From Gonocerus acuteangulatus (lineage: Eukaryota; Arthropoda; Insecta; Hemiptera; Coreidae): DNA of 64,000 bases. The translations under genes were made by a program, and so were the position numbers. Numbering within the stretch: position 1 is the stretch's first letter; each line of letters opens with the position of its first letter. The notes below the pieces were generated by a model, which saw only the letters and a list, made by a program, of their open reading frames with translations, did not search any database and was not told where the DNA came from. Shown here piece by piece: positions 36,299 to 47,094 of the stretch. Where the stretch lies: the NCBI GenBank assembly GCA_946811695.1, contig OX328125.1, forward strand, positions 46,722,345 to 46,786,344, written 5' to 3'.

Positions 36299-37322
36299 TG
36301 ATTTGACAAAATAAGGATCTTTCAGGAGTAGCCCAATACTATATACGGTTAATAAGCTATAAGAGAAAAAAACTGTTACAGAAAAATTGTTGTCATATTT
36401 ACAACATACGCTCAGAATTGATTTTTTTGACCATTGTGTTATCTACTCGCCACTTGTAAATCGTAAGATTGTTACTTGAGGATAAAAACAATATAATTTA
36501 ATATTCTTTAAAACTAATTAAACTAGGAAGAGGCACATTAAAGGATCACCTATTTGCTTCTTTACTGAGAAAACCACCATGCTCCCTTGCATATTTCATG
36601 AGCTAAATACAGAATCTCTTAGTAAGGGTAGTATTTAAATAAATATAGCAGGTCCTCATTGAATACCAATTGGATCTTTCTTACTTTACAATGTTAAAGT
36701 CCGACAATTCAAAGGCCGTTTATTCTGCTTTAATCAATTTGCTTACAAAAATAGAGTCAATAGTTAGAAAGGTATTCTGATACACCTGCCATGTTTATAA
36801 ATTGAAAATTTTCTTTTATCTTCAAAAGTCCAATTTTTTTTTTTCATTACTCTTCTGGAGGAGGTATTTCTATTAAAAAGTAGATTTATATACTTCTTCC
36901 AGGTATTTTGTAAAGCAAATTTTATTTCTCTCTTATTGACAAAAAAAGGCACCCCTCGGTAGATTCAATTAAAACAAAACTGAATTATATAATAATTTCC
37001 GGAAATCGTGATCCGTATTCATTAAAGTCATAATAACGTAAGTATACAATTTACAATGCTAGGGGCAGACAATAATAACATATATCTATACAAATAAAAT
37101 AAAAGTTATGTATGTGCATCAGATTGAATGAACTCATATCATGATGTATTAATTTCTTCTTTTATATTACTACCTCTTGGGTTAAGAATGCCTCAAATGG
37201 ACGATCAATCCGTCGTCGACAGGAACCGACGAAGCAAAGTTATGTCACCCAATACCCTCAGCTCTCCTTGACTTATGTTGCCAAATTGAAATATCCTATT
37301 AGTACTTTCATAAAACTAGATC
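36299..37322. other. AT-rich intergenic sequence
   Basis: No supported feature was seen. Confidence 0.45.
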
Positions 37323-37740
37323 TATCGGCTCTTCTTGGGTTTGAGGAGTCTGCTTGGGTTTGAAGGGTCTGCTTCGGTTTGAGGGGTCTGTTAGGGTTTG
37401 AGGAGTCTGCATGGGTTTGGAAATCTGCTCGGGTTTGAGGGGTCTTTATGGGCTTGAGGTTCTGTTTGGGTTTGAGTTTGTTCATGGGTTTGCGAGGTCT
37501 ACTTGGGTTTGGAGGCCTGCAGAGGTTTGGAGATCTGCTTGGGTTTGGGGTTGACATGCGTTTGAGGGGTCTGTTAAGGTTTGAGGGCCTGCGTGGGTTT
37601 GGGAGTCGGCTTGGGTTGGGTTTGGTGATCTGCTTTAATCTGAGGAATCGGCTTGGGCTTGGGCGTCTGGTTGGGTTTAAGGGTCTGCTTGGGCTTGGGT
37701 GTCTTGTTGAGTTTGGGGATCTTGCTTAACATTCCCGTCA
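37323..37740. repeat. G+T-rich minisatellite with ~24-bp (12-bp) periodicity
   Basis: Variants of 'tgcttgggtttgaggggtc' recur about 17 times, many 24 bp apart. On the minus strand the repeat encodes Pro/Lys/Gln-rich text ('KPKQTLKPNQTPKPKP', 'SNPNRPLKPKQTLQ'). The frame is broken inside the array, which argues against a continuous protein. Confidence 0.9.
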
Positions 37741-37828
37741 TGTCTAAAGGCAGTTGGAATTTATCCTTTCTAAAGTTTTGGTATTTATTTAAAATATCCT
37801 TCTCTCTTTGTGCCCGTGATTCAATCAT
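37574..37828 (-). CDS. Hypothetical repeat-containing ORF (possible exon)
   Basis: An 84-codon frame. The first ~35 residues ('MIESRAQREKDILNKYQ', 'KDKFQLPLDMTGMLSKI') are not repetitive and look protein-like, charged and helical. The rest is the 'KPKQT'-type minisatellite translation, which stops at 37574, while a second frame continues to 37273. It could be a small host exon running into a coding repeat or chance. No homologue is recognised. Confidence 0.25.
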   Translation of the reverse strand: MIESRAQREKDILNKYQNFRKDKFQLPLDMTGMLSKIPKLNKTPKPKQTLKPNQTPKPKPIPQIKADHQTQPKPTPKPTQALKP

Positions 37829-37849
37829 GTTTTTTTTGCCATATTAAAA

Positions 37850-39100
37850 GAAAATAAATCAGAAATAACCTTGTTTCTGTCTGTCTGCATATTTATCGAA
37901 TTTTTTTTTTCAATTATAGGCTCAGCCGTGGCTGATAGTCGTCCAATTTTAGAATATTTCTTTACTTATTTTTACATTGGGGTTTGCGAGTAATTTGAAA
38001 CGACAAACTGTCTGATTTCGAAAGATAAGGCAATTACTTACTTCGAATCCTATCCTACTACCAATCTCCTGATAATTTTGGCGTTTTACGATGAATGATT
38101 TTGAAACCAAAATGTGAATTTAAAACCAAAAAGAGAGGGCGAAGAAATTGATTTTGTAAATTTTTATATTCTTTGACAGATATGTATATATATATTTATA
38201 TTTTTCCGTAAGCGACCTACTGTCTGTATGTATTACCCTATGAAATGTCGCTCAATAATCTTTGTCAATAACAAAAATTCGAGTTTGCTTAGCAGCCGAA
38301 TGTCCACACCCGAAGACAGTTTTTCGGGCAAGTTAGTTTTTCATTAATTTGCTTTCTGTCTTATTTTTTTTTATTTGTGTTAATATTTTGTGTCTCAAGA
38401 TTGAATATTTTCAAAGTGATACCATTAAGCGAAAAAAGATGAGAAAAAATATAATTTCTTTTTTCGGTTCTCCTGTATGACGGATTGAGTGTAAAATAAA
38501 TTTTTCACTCGTTAACGCTAAATTTTGTTTCGTGTTTGTGAACTATTATTCTAATATTCTAGTGACGGTATTCGAGTGTTTTAAACTGTTAATTTAAATT
38601 GTAAAGCTGAAAAATTCAGGTCAGTGCCAAAAGAAAATCCATTCGCTTTATTTACGGCAACAAATTAGTGGGAATTTCGCACTCGGGTAACATTTTAAGG
38701 GCAGAAATAGATTAGAAAGAGATTTAATATATTCTAATGGATAGCTGTTGAAGTGGGGAGGGGGGGGGGTCGCAGTTTAAGCTAAAAGTGATTTCCTAAT
38801 TAATATATTCTCACTTCTCCATTGGGTTTAATGCTAAAGGTTCTAATCTCTCTTTTCTTCCTTTAATTTACCGTTTGGATTCGCTCATTCCCAAAGAAAG
38901 GCCTTCAATTTCCATTCCTCAATGTTTAATGTAAATTAACAGTGTTAGGTCCCACCAATTTTGGCCATTTATTTAATTACAAAATCAAAATTAATTGAAA
39001 CGATATTAGCAAGGAATTTTACATACTCAATTGAGCTTACCGAAGGAATTGAGGTAGTATTCTGAATATAATTTATTTACAATTTCTCTAAATCTTCAAG
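37850..39100. other. AT-rich intergenic sequence
   Basis: No supported feature; a G-run lies at 38757-38769. Confidence 0.45.
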
Positions 39101-39102
39101 GG

Positions 39103-39402
39103 GGCGAGGTTAGCTCAGTGGTGGAGCATTGGACTAGTATACTGGGGGACCTGAGTTCAAATCCCGAGCAAGTTGGAAGCGGCATCCCTGGCCGTCCTTA
39201 GGCCAACCCAGCCTTTAAATAATTTATTGATGGGTACCGTGGTGCTAATGGCCCCAGCAGTCAAAACAGCAACGGGGTAATAAGGCGAATGGAGCACAGT
39301 ACTTATCACACTATGTCCCTAGTATGCCGTATGGTCATGAATCAGATACCTCTATAGTATCTTATTACCTCGTGGCCTGCTACGGGAAGGATTTTTTTTT
39401 CT
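39103..39402 (+). mobile_element. tRNA-derived SINE, second type
   Basis: The tRNA-like head begins 'ggcgaggttagctcagtggt' (an excellent box A) and has 'gagttcaaatccc' as box B with one change. The non-tRNA body runs to 'gcctgctacgggaaggattt' and ends in a T run rather than A. The anticodon arm is not convincing as a real tRNA, and a body follows without a terminator. No second copy was seen in the window. Confidence 0.65.
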
Positions 39403-39462
39403 AAATCTTTATAGAATCTACCAAAAAGGAATAGATAATTACCCCGGTTAAATTTATATATA

Positions 39463-39600
39463 TACCGGGTGATTCAGGTCTAAGTAGCCAAACTCTAGGA
39501 GGTGATTGTAGACATAATTTCCAACAAAAACGTTCATTTCAAGTATGGTCCGATTCCGAAAGGAAAAGGAGCTATGCCTAATTTTCTGTTGTTTTTTTTT
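39463..39600 (+). repeat. 'taccgggtgattcagg' repeat edge
   Basis: Directly after 'tatatata', 'taccgggtgattcaggtcta' starts a block of unknown class. A similar start ('tacagggtgtctcgcac') occurs at 17091. The right boundary is not defined. Confidence 0.35.
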
Positions 39601-39955
39601 TTAACGTAGGTAGTCATGATTTTTAATAATTTTTTTTTTTTATAACAATAACAATATATATTTATTTATAGAATATTACCATCTACAATTGAACTGTACT
39701 TTGTAATTTGATATTAGTTACTTGTCCACGCCTCAGGTGTCCCCAGTTGTCAGCCGAATACCTTCCTTGTTAGGAAGGATTCTAGGATGACCTGGAGTTA
39801 CCCTACGCCATCTAACCACACCCTGCGAATGGCAGGGAGGATTGGAGGCGAATGAGGCATGGCCTGTGATATCCTGAGGAGAGAAAATATCCATCGATAT
39901 CACTCTCACTTATTATAATTTCACTGATTTTTTCACTCCATGACACTACACTACC

Positions 39956-41545
39956 TTAGTAGATCCCGGGGCCACTTTCTATTAAGACGTCTTGGTGGAG
40001 AGGATGATTAGTGCTGGATAAGGATTGGGCTATAGGATTAGGATGATTGATTAGTTTACTATGGAAGGATGAGAAGCGGATAGGGATTATATCTAGGACA
40101 AAAGGGATATTTAGGTCATTATGGAGGGTGCGATTTGTAACATAATAAGGAGCATTGACTATGGTACGTAGGACTTTGGATTGAAATGTTTGGATTCGGT
40201 TGATGTTGGTATGCTTGGCTGTCCCCCAGAGTTCTATTCCGTATGTCCATATAGGTTTTATTAGTGAGTTGTAGACAGTTAGTTTTTTATGTACGGTTAA
40301 GTGTGATGATCGGTTTAGTAGTCTGTATAGTTGTCCGAATCGTCGATTGAGTTCTTGTCGTTTGAGTTTAATGTGTGCGTTCCAAGTCAATCGAGAGTCA
40401 TGGTAAAACCCAAGGTATCGGATGGTATTAGTTATGGGTAAAGGATTGTTGTTGAAGGAGACAGTAGGACAAATTTTACGTCGAAGGGTAAAGGTTATTT
40501 GCTGGCATTTTTCGACGTTTATCTTTATGCGCCACTTATTGCACCACTTTTCAATTTGAGTTAAATGGGATTGTAGGTTCTGGGAAGCTGTGTCTGGATT
40601 TATGTAGGGTGAAAGGATGGCCGTATCATCTGCATACGTGGCCAGGAGGGTGTCAGGATGTGTTGGAATGTCAGCTCTATAAAGGGTATAAAGGATGGGA
40701 CCGAGGACACTACCCTGAGGAACTCCCGCTTCCACAGGGAAATAATCTGAGTAGGCTGTTCCATGCCGGACTTGGAAAAACCTGTCTGAGAGATAGGAGC
40801 GAAGGAATAGGAAAAGGGTGCTGGGAAGGTGGGCTTTGAGTTTGAAGAGTAAGCCTGCATGCCAGACTCGGTCGAATGCCTGGGCAACGTCCAAGAAAGC
40901 AGACGTGCAATACTCTTTTCGCTCGAGGGATGAGGAGATGAGATCAACAACGCGAAGCCCTTGCTGCACTGTAGAGTGTTGGGAGCGGAAACCGAATTGG
41001 TGAGGTGGGATGAGATTTTGGGAGCTTAGGATAGGTGATAGGCGCTTTAAAATAATTTTTTCAAATAGTTTGGAAAATATTGGAAGAAGACTGATAGGGC
41101 GGTAAGACGAAGGGTTGTTGGGAGGTTTACCAGGTTTAGGAAAAAGGACAACAATTGAGAATTTCCAGAGTATGGGATAATGGGTTGTTCGGAGGATGCA
41201 GTTGTAGATGTAGGTGAGGAATACAATGGCCTTGGTTGGGAGCTGTTTGAGGATTCTGGAGGTGATGAGGTCGTAACCAGGGGATTTCCGGGAAGGTAGT
41301 TGGGATATTAGAAATTTAACTTCAGATGGATTAACTGCATTTGGTGGTAGGGAGAGGGGAAGTGGGGATTGTAGGAAATCATCTAATTCCGGTAAATGGG
41401 AATCAGGTTCAGGAGGGGGGTGAGGAGTAAATGTTCTTTTTAGATGATTGGCAAGTAACTCGGGGAGGCGGCCCATGTGCCGTCCTCTCGACGAAGGGGG
41501 GGAGATGCAGGATGGTATTTGAGGATTTTGCGAGTAGCATTCCAA
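39956..41545 (-). pseudogene. Jockey reverse transcriptase
   Basis: A frame of 529 codons with all RT blocks visible: 'SRKSPGYDLITSRILK', 'VVLFPKPGKPPNNPSSYRPI' / 'SLLPIFSKLFEKIIL', 'PHQFGFRSQHSTVQQ', 'AFLDVAQAFDRVWHAGL', 'GVPQGSVLGPILYTLY', the catalytic 'ATYADDTAIL', and 'IRYLGFYHDSRLTWNAHI'. The C-terminal region has 'IKPIWTYGIELWG' and ends at 39956. These are the standard Jockey-clade blocks, with catalytic Asp residues intact. It overlaps the endonuclease frame by about 100 bp through a one-base shift near 41460, so ORF2 is broken at one site there. Confidence 0.92.
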
Positions 41546-42410
41546 AGGGATTTGTCGGAGGTTGATAGAGATGAAAGGTAGGAATTAAAGGATTCAGAAC
41601 TATGTTGGATTAATTGTCGCTTTACTAATCGGCATAATCGATTGTAAGAGCGACGGTCGGAGGGATGGCGTTTGGCTACAATTATGTCTTTTAGGGATTG
41701 GGGCAGAGGACTTTCAGCTGGGATTGGGTGATGATGGCGTTTAGGAAGGGAGGATTTCCATGCGCATTGTTGAATGGAGGTTGTGAATTGTTGGACAGCT
41801 ATATCTAGGTCTTCAGGGGTTTTGAGGGAAATATTGAGGTTGATGGTGTCTTCAAGGAGTGATCGGAAGAGGTTCCAATCGATTGGTCCAGTGATTAAGG
41901 AAGGAGGTTGAGGCTTTGGAGGTTGTAGCGAGAGTTTAAGGATTAAACGACTATGATCAGAGGATAAGTCATCTAGGGAATATATTGAGGTGAAGACGGA
42001 TGTAAGGCCAAAGGATACGAAGAAGTCTATTAGATCGGGGATACGGTTTGGATCGGTAGGCCAGTATGTTGGGGAGTTCGGGGAAATGGTTGAGCAGTGC
42101 TTTGAGGAGAGTGCAGAGAGTAGGGTACGACCACGGGAGTTGGTTACCCTTGACCCCCACTGAAGATGCTTGGCGTTGAAATCACCTCCTAGAAGGAATT
42201 TGGTACCAAGGGATTCTAGAAGATCTAGGATTTCAGATTCTATTAAAGGTTTATTAGGAGGACAGTAAACAGCTGACAGGGAAATTGGAAAAGAAAATGT
42301 GGATATAGTGATAGTGGTGGCTTGGACTGAATCTGTGGGATTGGTGGGACGAGAGTGATGGGATAAATATAAGGATGGCAGACCCTCCATGGGCTTTACC
42401 GTCTGGGTGG
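41440..42410 (-). pseudogene. Jockey apurinic-type endonuclease domain
   Basis: The main frame (42390-41440) carries 'SLSAVYCPPNKPL', 'FLLGGDFNAKHLQWGS' (catalytic Asn/Asp motif), 'TYWPTDPNRIPDLIDFF' and 'LDDLSSDHSRLIL' (catalytic S-D-H). Just before, 'HPDGKAHGGSAILI' is in another frame (about 42410-42365), so a one-base shift near 42365 breaks the N-terminus. The first catalytic region upstream is absent because of truncation. It joins the RT through the linker 'SLWNATRKILKY'. Confidence 0.9.
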
Positions 42411-42683
42411 TTTAATAAATAAGAAAGGTTTTCTCAAAAACTATTCAACATAATTAAATTCTAATTATGCCATCATAAAATAGATAACATTTCCTTTAAA
42501 AATACATTAATTTAATTCACTAAAACTATTATTAAAATATACTTTCTGGTCGTCCAATAACGCACTTCTGTTTTTATAAATGAATCATAGTATTTTCGCG
42601 ATTTTTTTCCTCAGCCCTCTAAAGGACCACAGATTCAATACTTACAGGAAAACTTTTACATTTAGTAAGCATTAAATCTATGA

Positions 42684-43026
42684 AAATGAAGTGGAGGTTT
42701 ATTAGGGAATAAATTGAACGATTGGCTCCCTTTTGTCAAAAAAATGTGGAATGTAGTTTTGTTACTTTCAAATACCTTGGGTGAAGAAATTAATTAAGAA
42801 TTAAGAAGCTTTCTCAGACTAAGCCCTGAGGAAGCTGGCAGTATGACTAGCGAAACGTCGGCAAAGAAGTTTGTGACACGGTCATTACCAGAAGACTATA
42901 ATATTTGGAATAATTTTTAATTTCTTCACCCAAGGTATTTGAAAGTAACAAAACTACATTCCACATTTTTTTGACAAAAGGGAGCCAATCGTTAAATTTA
43001 TTCCCTAATAAACCTCCACTTCATTT
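42684..43026. repeat. Hairpin: ~108-bp near-identical arms, ~125-nt loop
   Basis: The left arm 42684-42793 ('aaatgaagtggaggtttatt' onward) equals the reverse complement of 42919-43026 with about one mismatch. The loop contains a hammerhead-like motif at 42823-42862. The architecture parallels 9620-9868. Confidence 0.88.
42823..42862 (+). ncRNA. Hammerhead-ribozyme-like motif, best candidate
   Basis: Reading 5' to 3': GCC (42823-42825), core CTGAGGA (42826-42832, full match to CUGANGA), one extra A, stem II GCTGG / CTAGC (42834-42838 with 42847-42851, one G-U pair) closing an 8-nt loop, GAAA (42852-42855), C, GTC, GGC (42860-42862). GCC pairs with GGC as stem I; stem III would be only A-C/G-U with no loop, and cleavage would follow the C of GTC. 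Small hammerheads with almost no stem III, active as dimers, are known from Penelope-like retroelements. The extra A and the short stem I are the weak points. Confidence 0.5.
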
Positions 43027-43146
43027 TAGCACTTTCCTCCGAAGGAAAGTAGCTATTGAGGTTGGACTCATGACGGAATTTTTGAAAAATTTCTTCAAAT
43101 CTTTATCGATCCTACCTAGTAGACACCGAAAATGACCCCCGTTAAA

Positions 43147-43206
<60 letters not shown>

Positions 43207-44263
43207 CTGTTAACACGATAGCGGCCAGAGTTTTTGTTTTTTTCGTCACGAAACTTGGTATATAGCATTCAATTAGCAAACGATTGAACGAGTTCGTTAA
43301 CCACCAAAGTCGGTCCACCGGAAGGGGGGGGGGTTTACCCCGAACCCAAAACACTAATTTGACTATGTCAGCCGTAATATTTGTTATATTTCAACGAAAC
43401 TTGGTATTCGTAGTGGTAATATAGAGAGAAAAGTGAGATATAAAAATGAACTAAATCGGTTCATTAGAAGGGGGGGTTTACTCCGGACCCACAATACCAA
43501 TTCGCCACTACCAGCCGTGATTTTTGGTATATTTCGATGAAACTCGGTATTCGTAGTGGTAATCCACAGGTAAATAACTGTTGTAAAAATAAACTAAATC
43601 GGTTCATTAGGAGGGGGGGGGGGTTTACTCCGGACCCACAATACCAATTCGCCACTACCAGCCGTGATTTTTGGTATATTTCGACGAAAGTCGGTATTCG
43701 TAGTGGTAATCTACAGGTAAATATGTGTTGTAAAAATAAACTAAATCGGTTCATTAGAAGGGGGGGTTTACTCTTGACCCAAATTCTTAATATACTCATA
43801 CCGGTCGTAATTTCTGCTGTATTGTAACGAAACGCGGTATACGTCGTGGGTAACTCATGAGAAAGAAGTGTTGTAAAAATGAGCTGAATCGGTCAATCGG
43901 AAAGCGGGGGTTTAATTTGTAATATATTTCAATAGAAAAGCCCGTCAGACGTAGGTTCACAAAGCCGCCGCAAGGAGCGCTTTCTACCACTAGGGTGACT
44001 GTATCCTGTTTCTGCGTTAGATCGAAATACGATAATATGAGGTTTTTTGTATTTATTACGTAGTGTAATGGGTACCATGTGTAAACATAACTCTGGAAGC
44101 AAATTATTAATTGATCAGTTACTCATTAAAAATTTAAAAGAGAACTATTCATGTTTTTATTTTATTTATGTAGGATATTTTAAGCAAATTGTTCTGGAAA
44201 GCAATCTACACTACCCAAATTCTGAGGAAAGTGCTTAGTTATGCAGCTCCTGCGTGACGGACT
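43027..44263 (+). mobile_element. Helentron-like repeat, copy C (best copy)
   Basis: Order: 5' block with 'cctacctagtagacaccg', (TA)n at 43150-43192 passing into GT, 'gcggccagagtttttgttt', then five tandem units whose 'aatcggt' cores lie near 43306, 43451, 43594, 43741 and 43884 (spacing 143-147 bp), each with a G-run and 'gtttactccggaccc', then a ~300-bp unique region and the terminal 'cagctcctgcgtgacggact'. Microsatellite plus tandem ~150-bp core plus terminal hairpin is the described layout of DINE-1/pearl-type Helentron derivatives. No coding. Autonomous partner unknown. Confidence 0.72.
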
Positions 44264-44435
44264 TTTCATAGATTTAATGCTTACTAAATGTAAAAGTTTT
44301 CCTGTAAGTATTGAATCTGTGGTCCTTTAGAGGGCTGAGGAAAAAAATCGCGAAAATACTATGATTCATTTATAAAAACAGAAGTGCGTTATTGGACGAC
44401 CAGAAAGTATATTTTAATAATAGTTTTAGTGAATC

Positions 44436-45169
44436 ATAGCCCCCTCTTAATGCATTGAGAGGAGGGATTTTTTTCGAAACTAACAGCAATCGTTTGCTAC
44501 CTTGCAATCCATTTCGGCGGATGTTGGACAAAGAACATGTTTTGTTGAGGTCACTACTATGGCGATTCATCACATATAACTACAATATTGTTAATTCTTG
44601 TCAATAGTGGTATAAACTACAAAGAGGCGTTTTACTAAGTTTTATGAAAATTTTCAAATAATTGTTAGATTAAAATTGTCAAGAAAGATGATTTTCTAAT
44701 ATTTAGTGAATTAGAGAACTTTTTATTAATTATTGAAATATTTTACAATTCAAGTTTTCCGAAAAATATGGTGCTGATTGATGTATATAGGTTTTATTTA
44801 TAAGACAAAGGTGGGATTAATAAATCAACTTTTAGCAAGCCATTCGGATGTCACTTACAAAAAATCATTAGAAATTGGGCTTAACTACGAAACTAAATTA
44901 ATGAAAAAATTATAATTGTCTGAGCTGTTAATTAAAAATAAGAGCAAGACTACTTGAGATTATTTTGTATCTATATTGATTACTATTTCAAGGAAATTCT
45001 ACAGGAATTTGGCGTAATCCTTGCTCAGGACTCTTTTGCACCTCCTGTGAGGCGATTTTTTTTTATCAAGCTAATAATTGATAACGCTAATTGTTGAGAA
45101 AGGCTTTAAAAAGAAAGTTTTAAGTTTGATCAAATTTCAAATAGTTTCTGCATTTAATCAAAATCGGTT
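44436..45169. other. AT-rich intergenic sequence
   Basis: No supported feature; the 67-codon frame at 44370-44573 overlaps the inverted-repeat arm and lacks motifs. Confidence 0.45.
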
Positions 45170-45670
45170 CTATAATTTCCAAATATATCCAGAAAATACA
45201 GCGCAAAAGTTGGGTTGCCATATACATCGTTTCTGGTGAATATTTTGATAGTGAAATAATAATCTCTTACCCGTTGCGGGATCTCGTTGTTTAACATTTA
45301 TGCAATATCCATCTTGTCCCTTCCAGAACATTAGCGGATATTGGATAGTGTCGTATGAAAGGCGTGTATCAGCAATGGACTCAAGATTATTATTTCTTCT
45401 TTGAATCACAATTTCTTGCATATATGTACGGTCGCCAAACATGATTCCAGTATGTTGTCATCAGCAGGTGCATTGCATGTACTGAATGTGCATTGAAGGT
45501 TCTTTATCAGGATTGATGACAATAGCGTGATTGTCACTTTGTAATTTGTGCATGTGTGATTTAAATGATTTCAACAATTCATTCTGCTCCTTCAATAGAT
45601 CGTCCAGCTTACTGACGATGCGCCTTGCAAACCGTGAATTGAGGTTGGAACTAATACCGTTATTATAAAA
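45170..45670 (-). pseudogene. Helitron Rep/helicase N-terminal-region fragment
   Basis: The minus strand reads 'SKLDDLLKEQNELLKSFKSH' and 'SDNHAIVINPDKEPSMH', then after a stop/shift 'DRTYMQEIVIQRRNNNLESI' and 'LSYDTIQYPLMFWKGQDGYC'. These match the conserved Helitron_like_N region ('DIVIQRR...I.ETH.SYD.LQYPL.FW.GEDGY'). The HUH nuclease motif and the helicase are not present here. It lies about 0.9 kb from the end of Helentron-like copy C, but its position outside that copy means it is not evidently part of it. Confidence 0.85.
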
Positions 45671-45941
45671 TAGGGATTGGTGATAGAAGGTTAAACATTT
45701 AGGATTGTATGTACTTTTTAATGCTAAATCATAACAAAATAAAAATGAAATATTTTGTCAAAAAAATAAAAAGATATTCTTTGGGGTGGGCCCCCCTTAT
45801 CACTTAGAGGTGTAAAAATTATTAATAAAAACCTATTCTCGCACCTCGTGAATATACATATTAAATTTCATCAAAGTTCCTGAGGAGTATAAATATTAAA
45901 ACTGTGACTCGACAATTTTATATATTAATATTATATTATAT

Positions 45942-45942
<1 letters not shown>

Positions 45943-45987
<45 letters not shown>
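45943..45987. repeat. (TA)n array
   Basis: Alternating TA for about 45 bp; a shorter tract lies at 46665-46702. Confidence 0.95.
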
Positions 45988-45991
<4 letters not shown>

Positions 45992-46659
45992 CAGATACAA
46001 ATATGTGCATAGCTTTTTTTGGAGTAATTACAGAAATCCCCGTTGGACCGCTGGAATGGCCAAAACTGTTGGGAATATATATTGTAGAACATTTTTTTCT
46101 CTACCGACACATGAGACTTACTGGTGAAGCAGGGTGAATTTTAACGAGGGCGTTTGGGAAATAACTAGCAATTTAAGGGTGAGTAAGGTGTAGGACGCAG
46201 ATTGGGACAAGCCCTTCCCGAAAACCCCGTACTAAATTGCTATGCAAAACCCCTCTCATGGCCCTATATATAACAGTCGTATTGCTGATTTCCTTACGGT
46301 CCCCCTTCCCCTACCTACCACAGCATTAACTGTCCCCTATATCCATAATACACACACTAACACAGCTAAGCATTCTGCGGATCTTCTCTAGAGCTCCCCC
46401 GTTCTGCTATTCCATACGGAAAATACGGCGCCGAGGCAAAACGCCCCGTGCGTTATCTGGTCGTTCATTTGGACCACTATTAGATTTTACTGTGCACGAG
46501 ATTAAGGAGGATGGGTATTTGCGTTTAGATTATTACAAATTTTATGAGTTTGATCCATTTGAACATTCTCGAGTTTTATCGTCCTAGGATCGTTATATTA
46601 ATGCTAGGAAATATTGTTGACTGATGTGTTTTTTAATTTCTTCTATTTTAAATAAATGA

Positions 46660-46691
<32 letters not shown>

Positions 46692-47089
46692 GTGTATATA
46701 TAATGTAAAAAAAAAGTATGATTACTAATGTAAAAATGTTAAAAAAAAATTAATAAATTTATTTGAGAGGCGATCGTTGACCGTTGGAATTTAGAAGGCA
46801 AATATAGTCAGGATTTGGTCATGATATCTAAATAAAACTAACTTTTTTAATAAGAAAATGCGTTTTATTTTTTCCAACGTTTCAGCTTAAAATTCAACCC
46901 TTCGTTAGGGCAGTAAAACAAGGAGGGCAGAGATATTTCTAATTTATATAAGGATGAAATTATACATCATCAGTACCTACCGTTAAGAGTTCGAAATAAA
47001 CACTGTTATCTATAGATATAAAGATGTAAATTGTAGTCAATTTCATTTTTTTAAAATAATGTATTGTACTAGGCTTTTGAAGTCAGACG
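45988..47089. other. AT-rich sequence with one ribozyme-like motif
   Basis: Bases 46140-46520 are somewhat richer in G+C but hold no recognisable domain. A hammerhead-like motif lies on the minus strand at 46875-46911. Confidence 0.4.
46875..46911 (-). ncRNA. Hammerhead-like motif, degenerate
   Basis: Minus strand: GCC, CTAACGA (G5 changed to A), extra A, weak 'GGGTTG...AAGCT' middle, GAAAC, GTT, GGA. Stem I pairs only CC/GG. Its layout equals the 42.8-kb motif (AC/GU stem III without a loop), so it is probably the same lineage but inactive. Confidence 0.35.
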
Positions 47090-47094
47090 AATTG

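Larger units (their letters stand above)
39629..42410 (-). mobile_element. Jockey-like LINE, 5'-truncated
   Basis: The minus strand has an endonuclease fragment, reverse transcriptase and ~310-bp 3' UTR ending in an A-rich tail (T-run at 39629-39642 on the plus strand). ORF1 is missing; the copy starts inside the endonuclease. Another degraded copy of the family is split around 2.6-4.1 kb. Confidence 0.88.
42515..44435. repeat. Inverted repeat with 171-bp arms, 1.9 kb overall
   Basis: The left arm 42515-42685 ('attcactaaaactattatta...taaatctatg') matches the reverse complement of 44265-44435 almost perfectly. Between them lie a second hairpin with a hammerhead-like loop (42684-43026) and Helentron-like copy C (43027-44263), whose 3' end touches the right arm directly. 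It could be one composite element or an inverted duplication around an insertion. Confidence 0.85.

Noticed and set aside
39103..39180. Functional tRNA gene
   Set aside because: Box A is good, but box B is mutated, the anticodon arm is poor, no T-rich terminator follows the head and a non-tRNA body continues.
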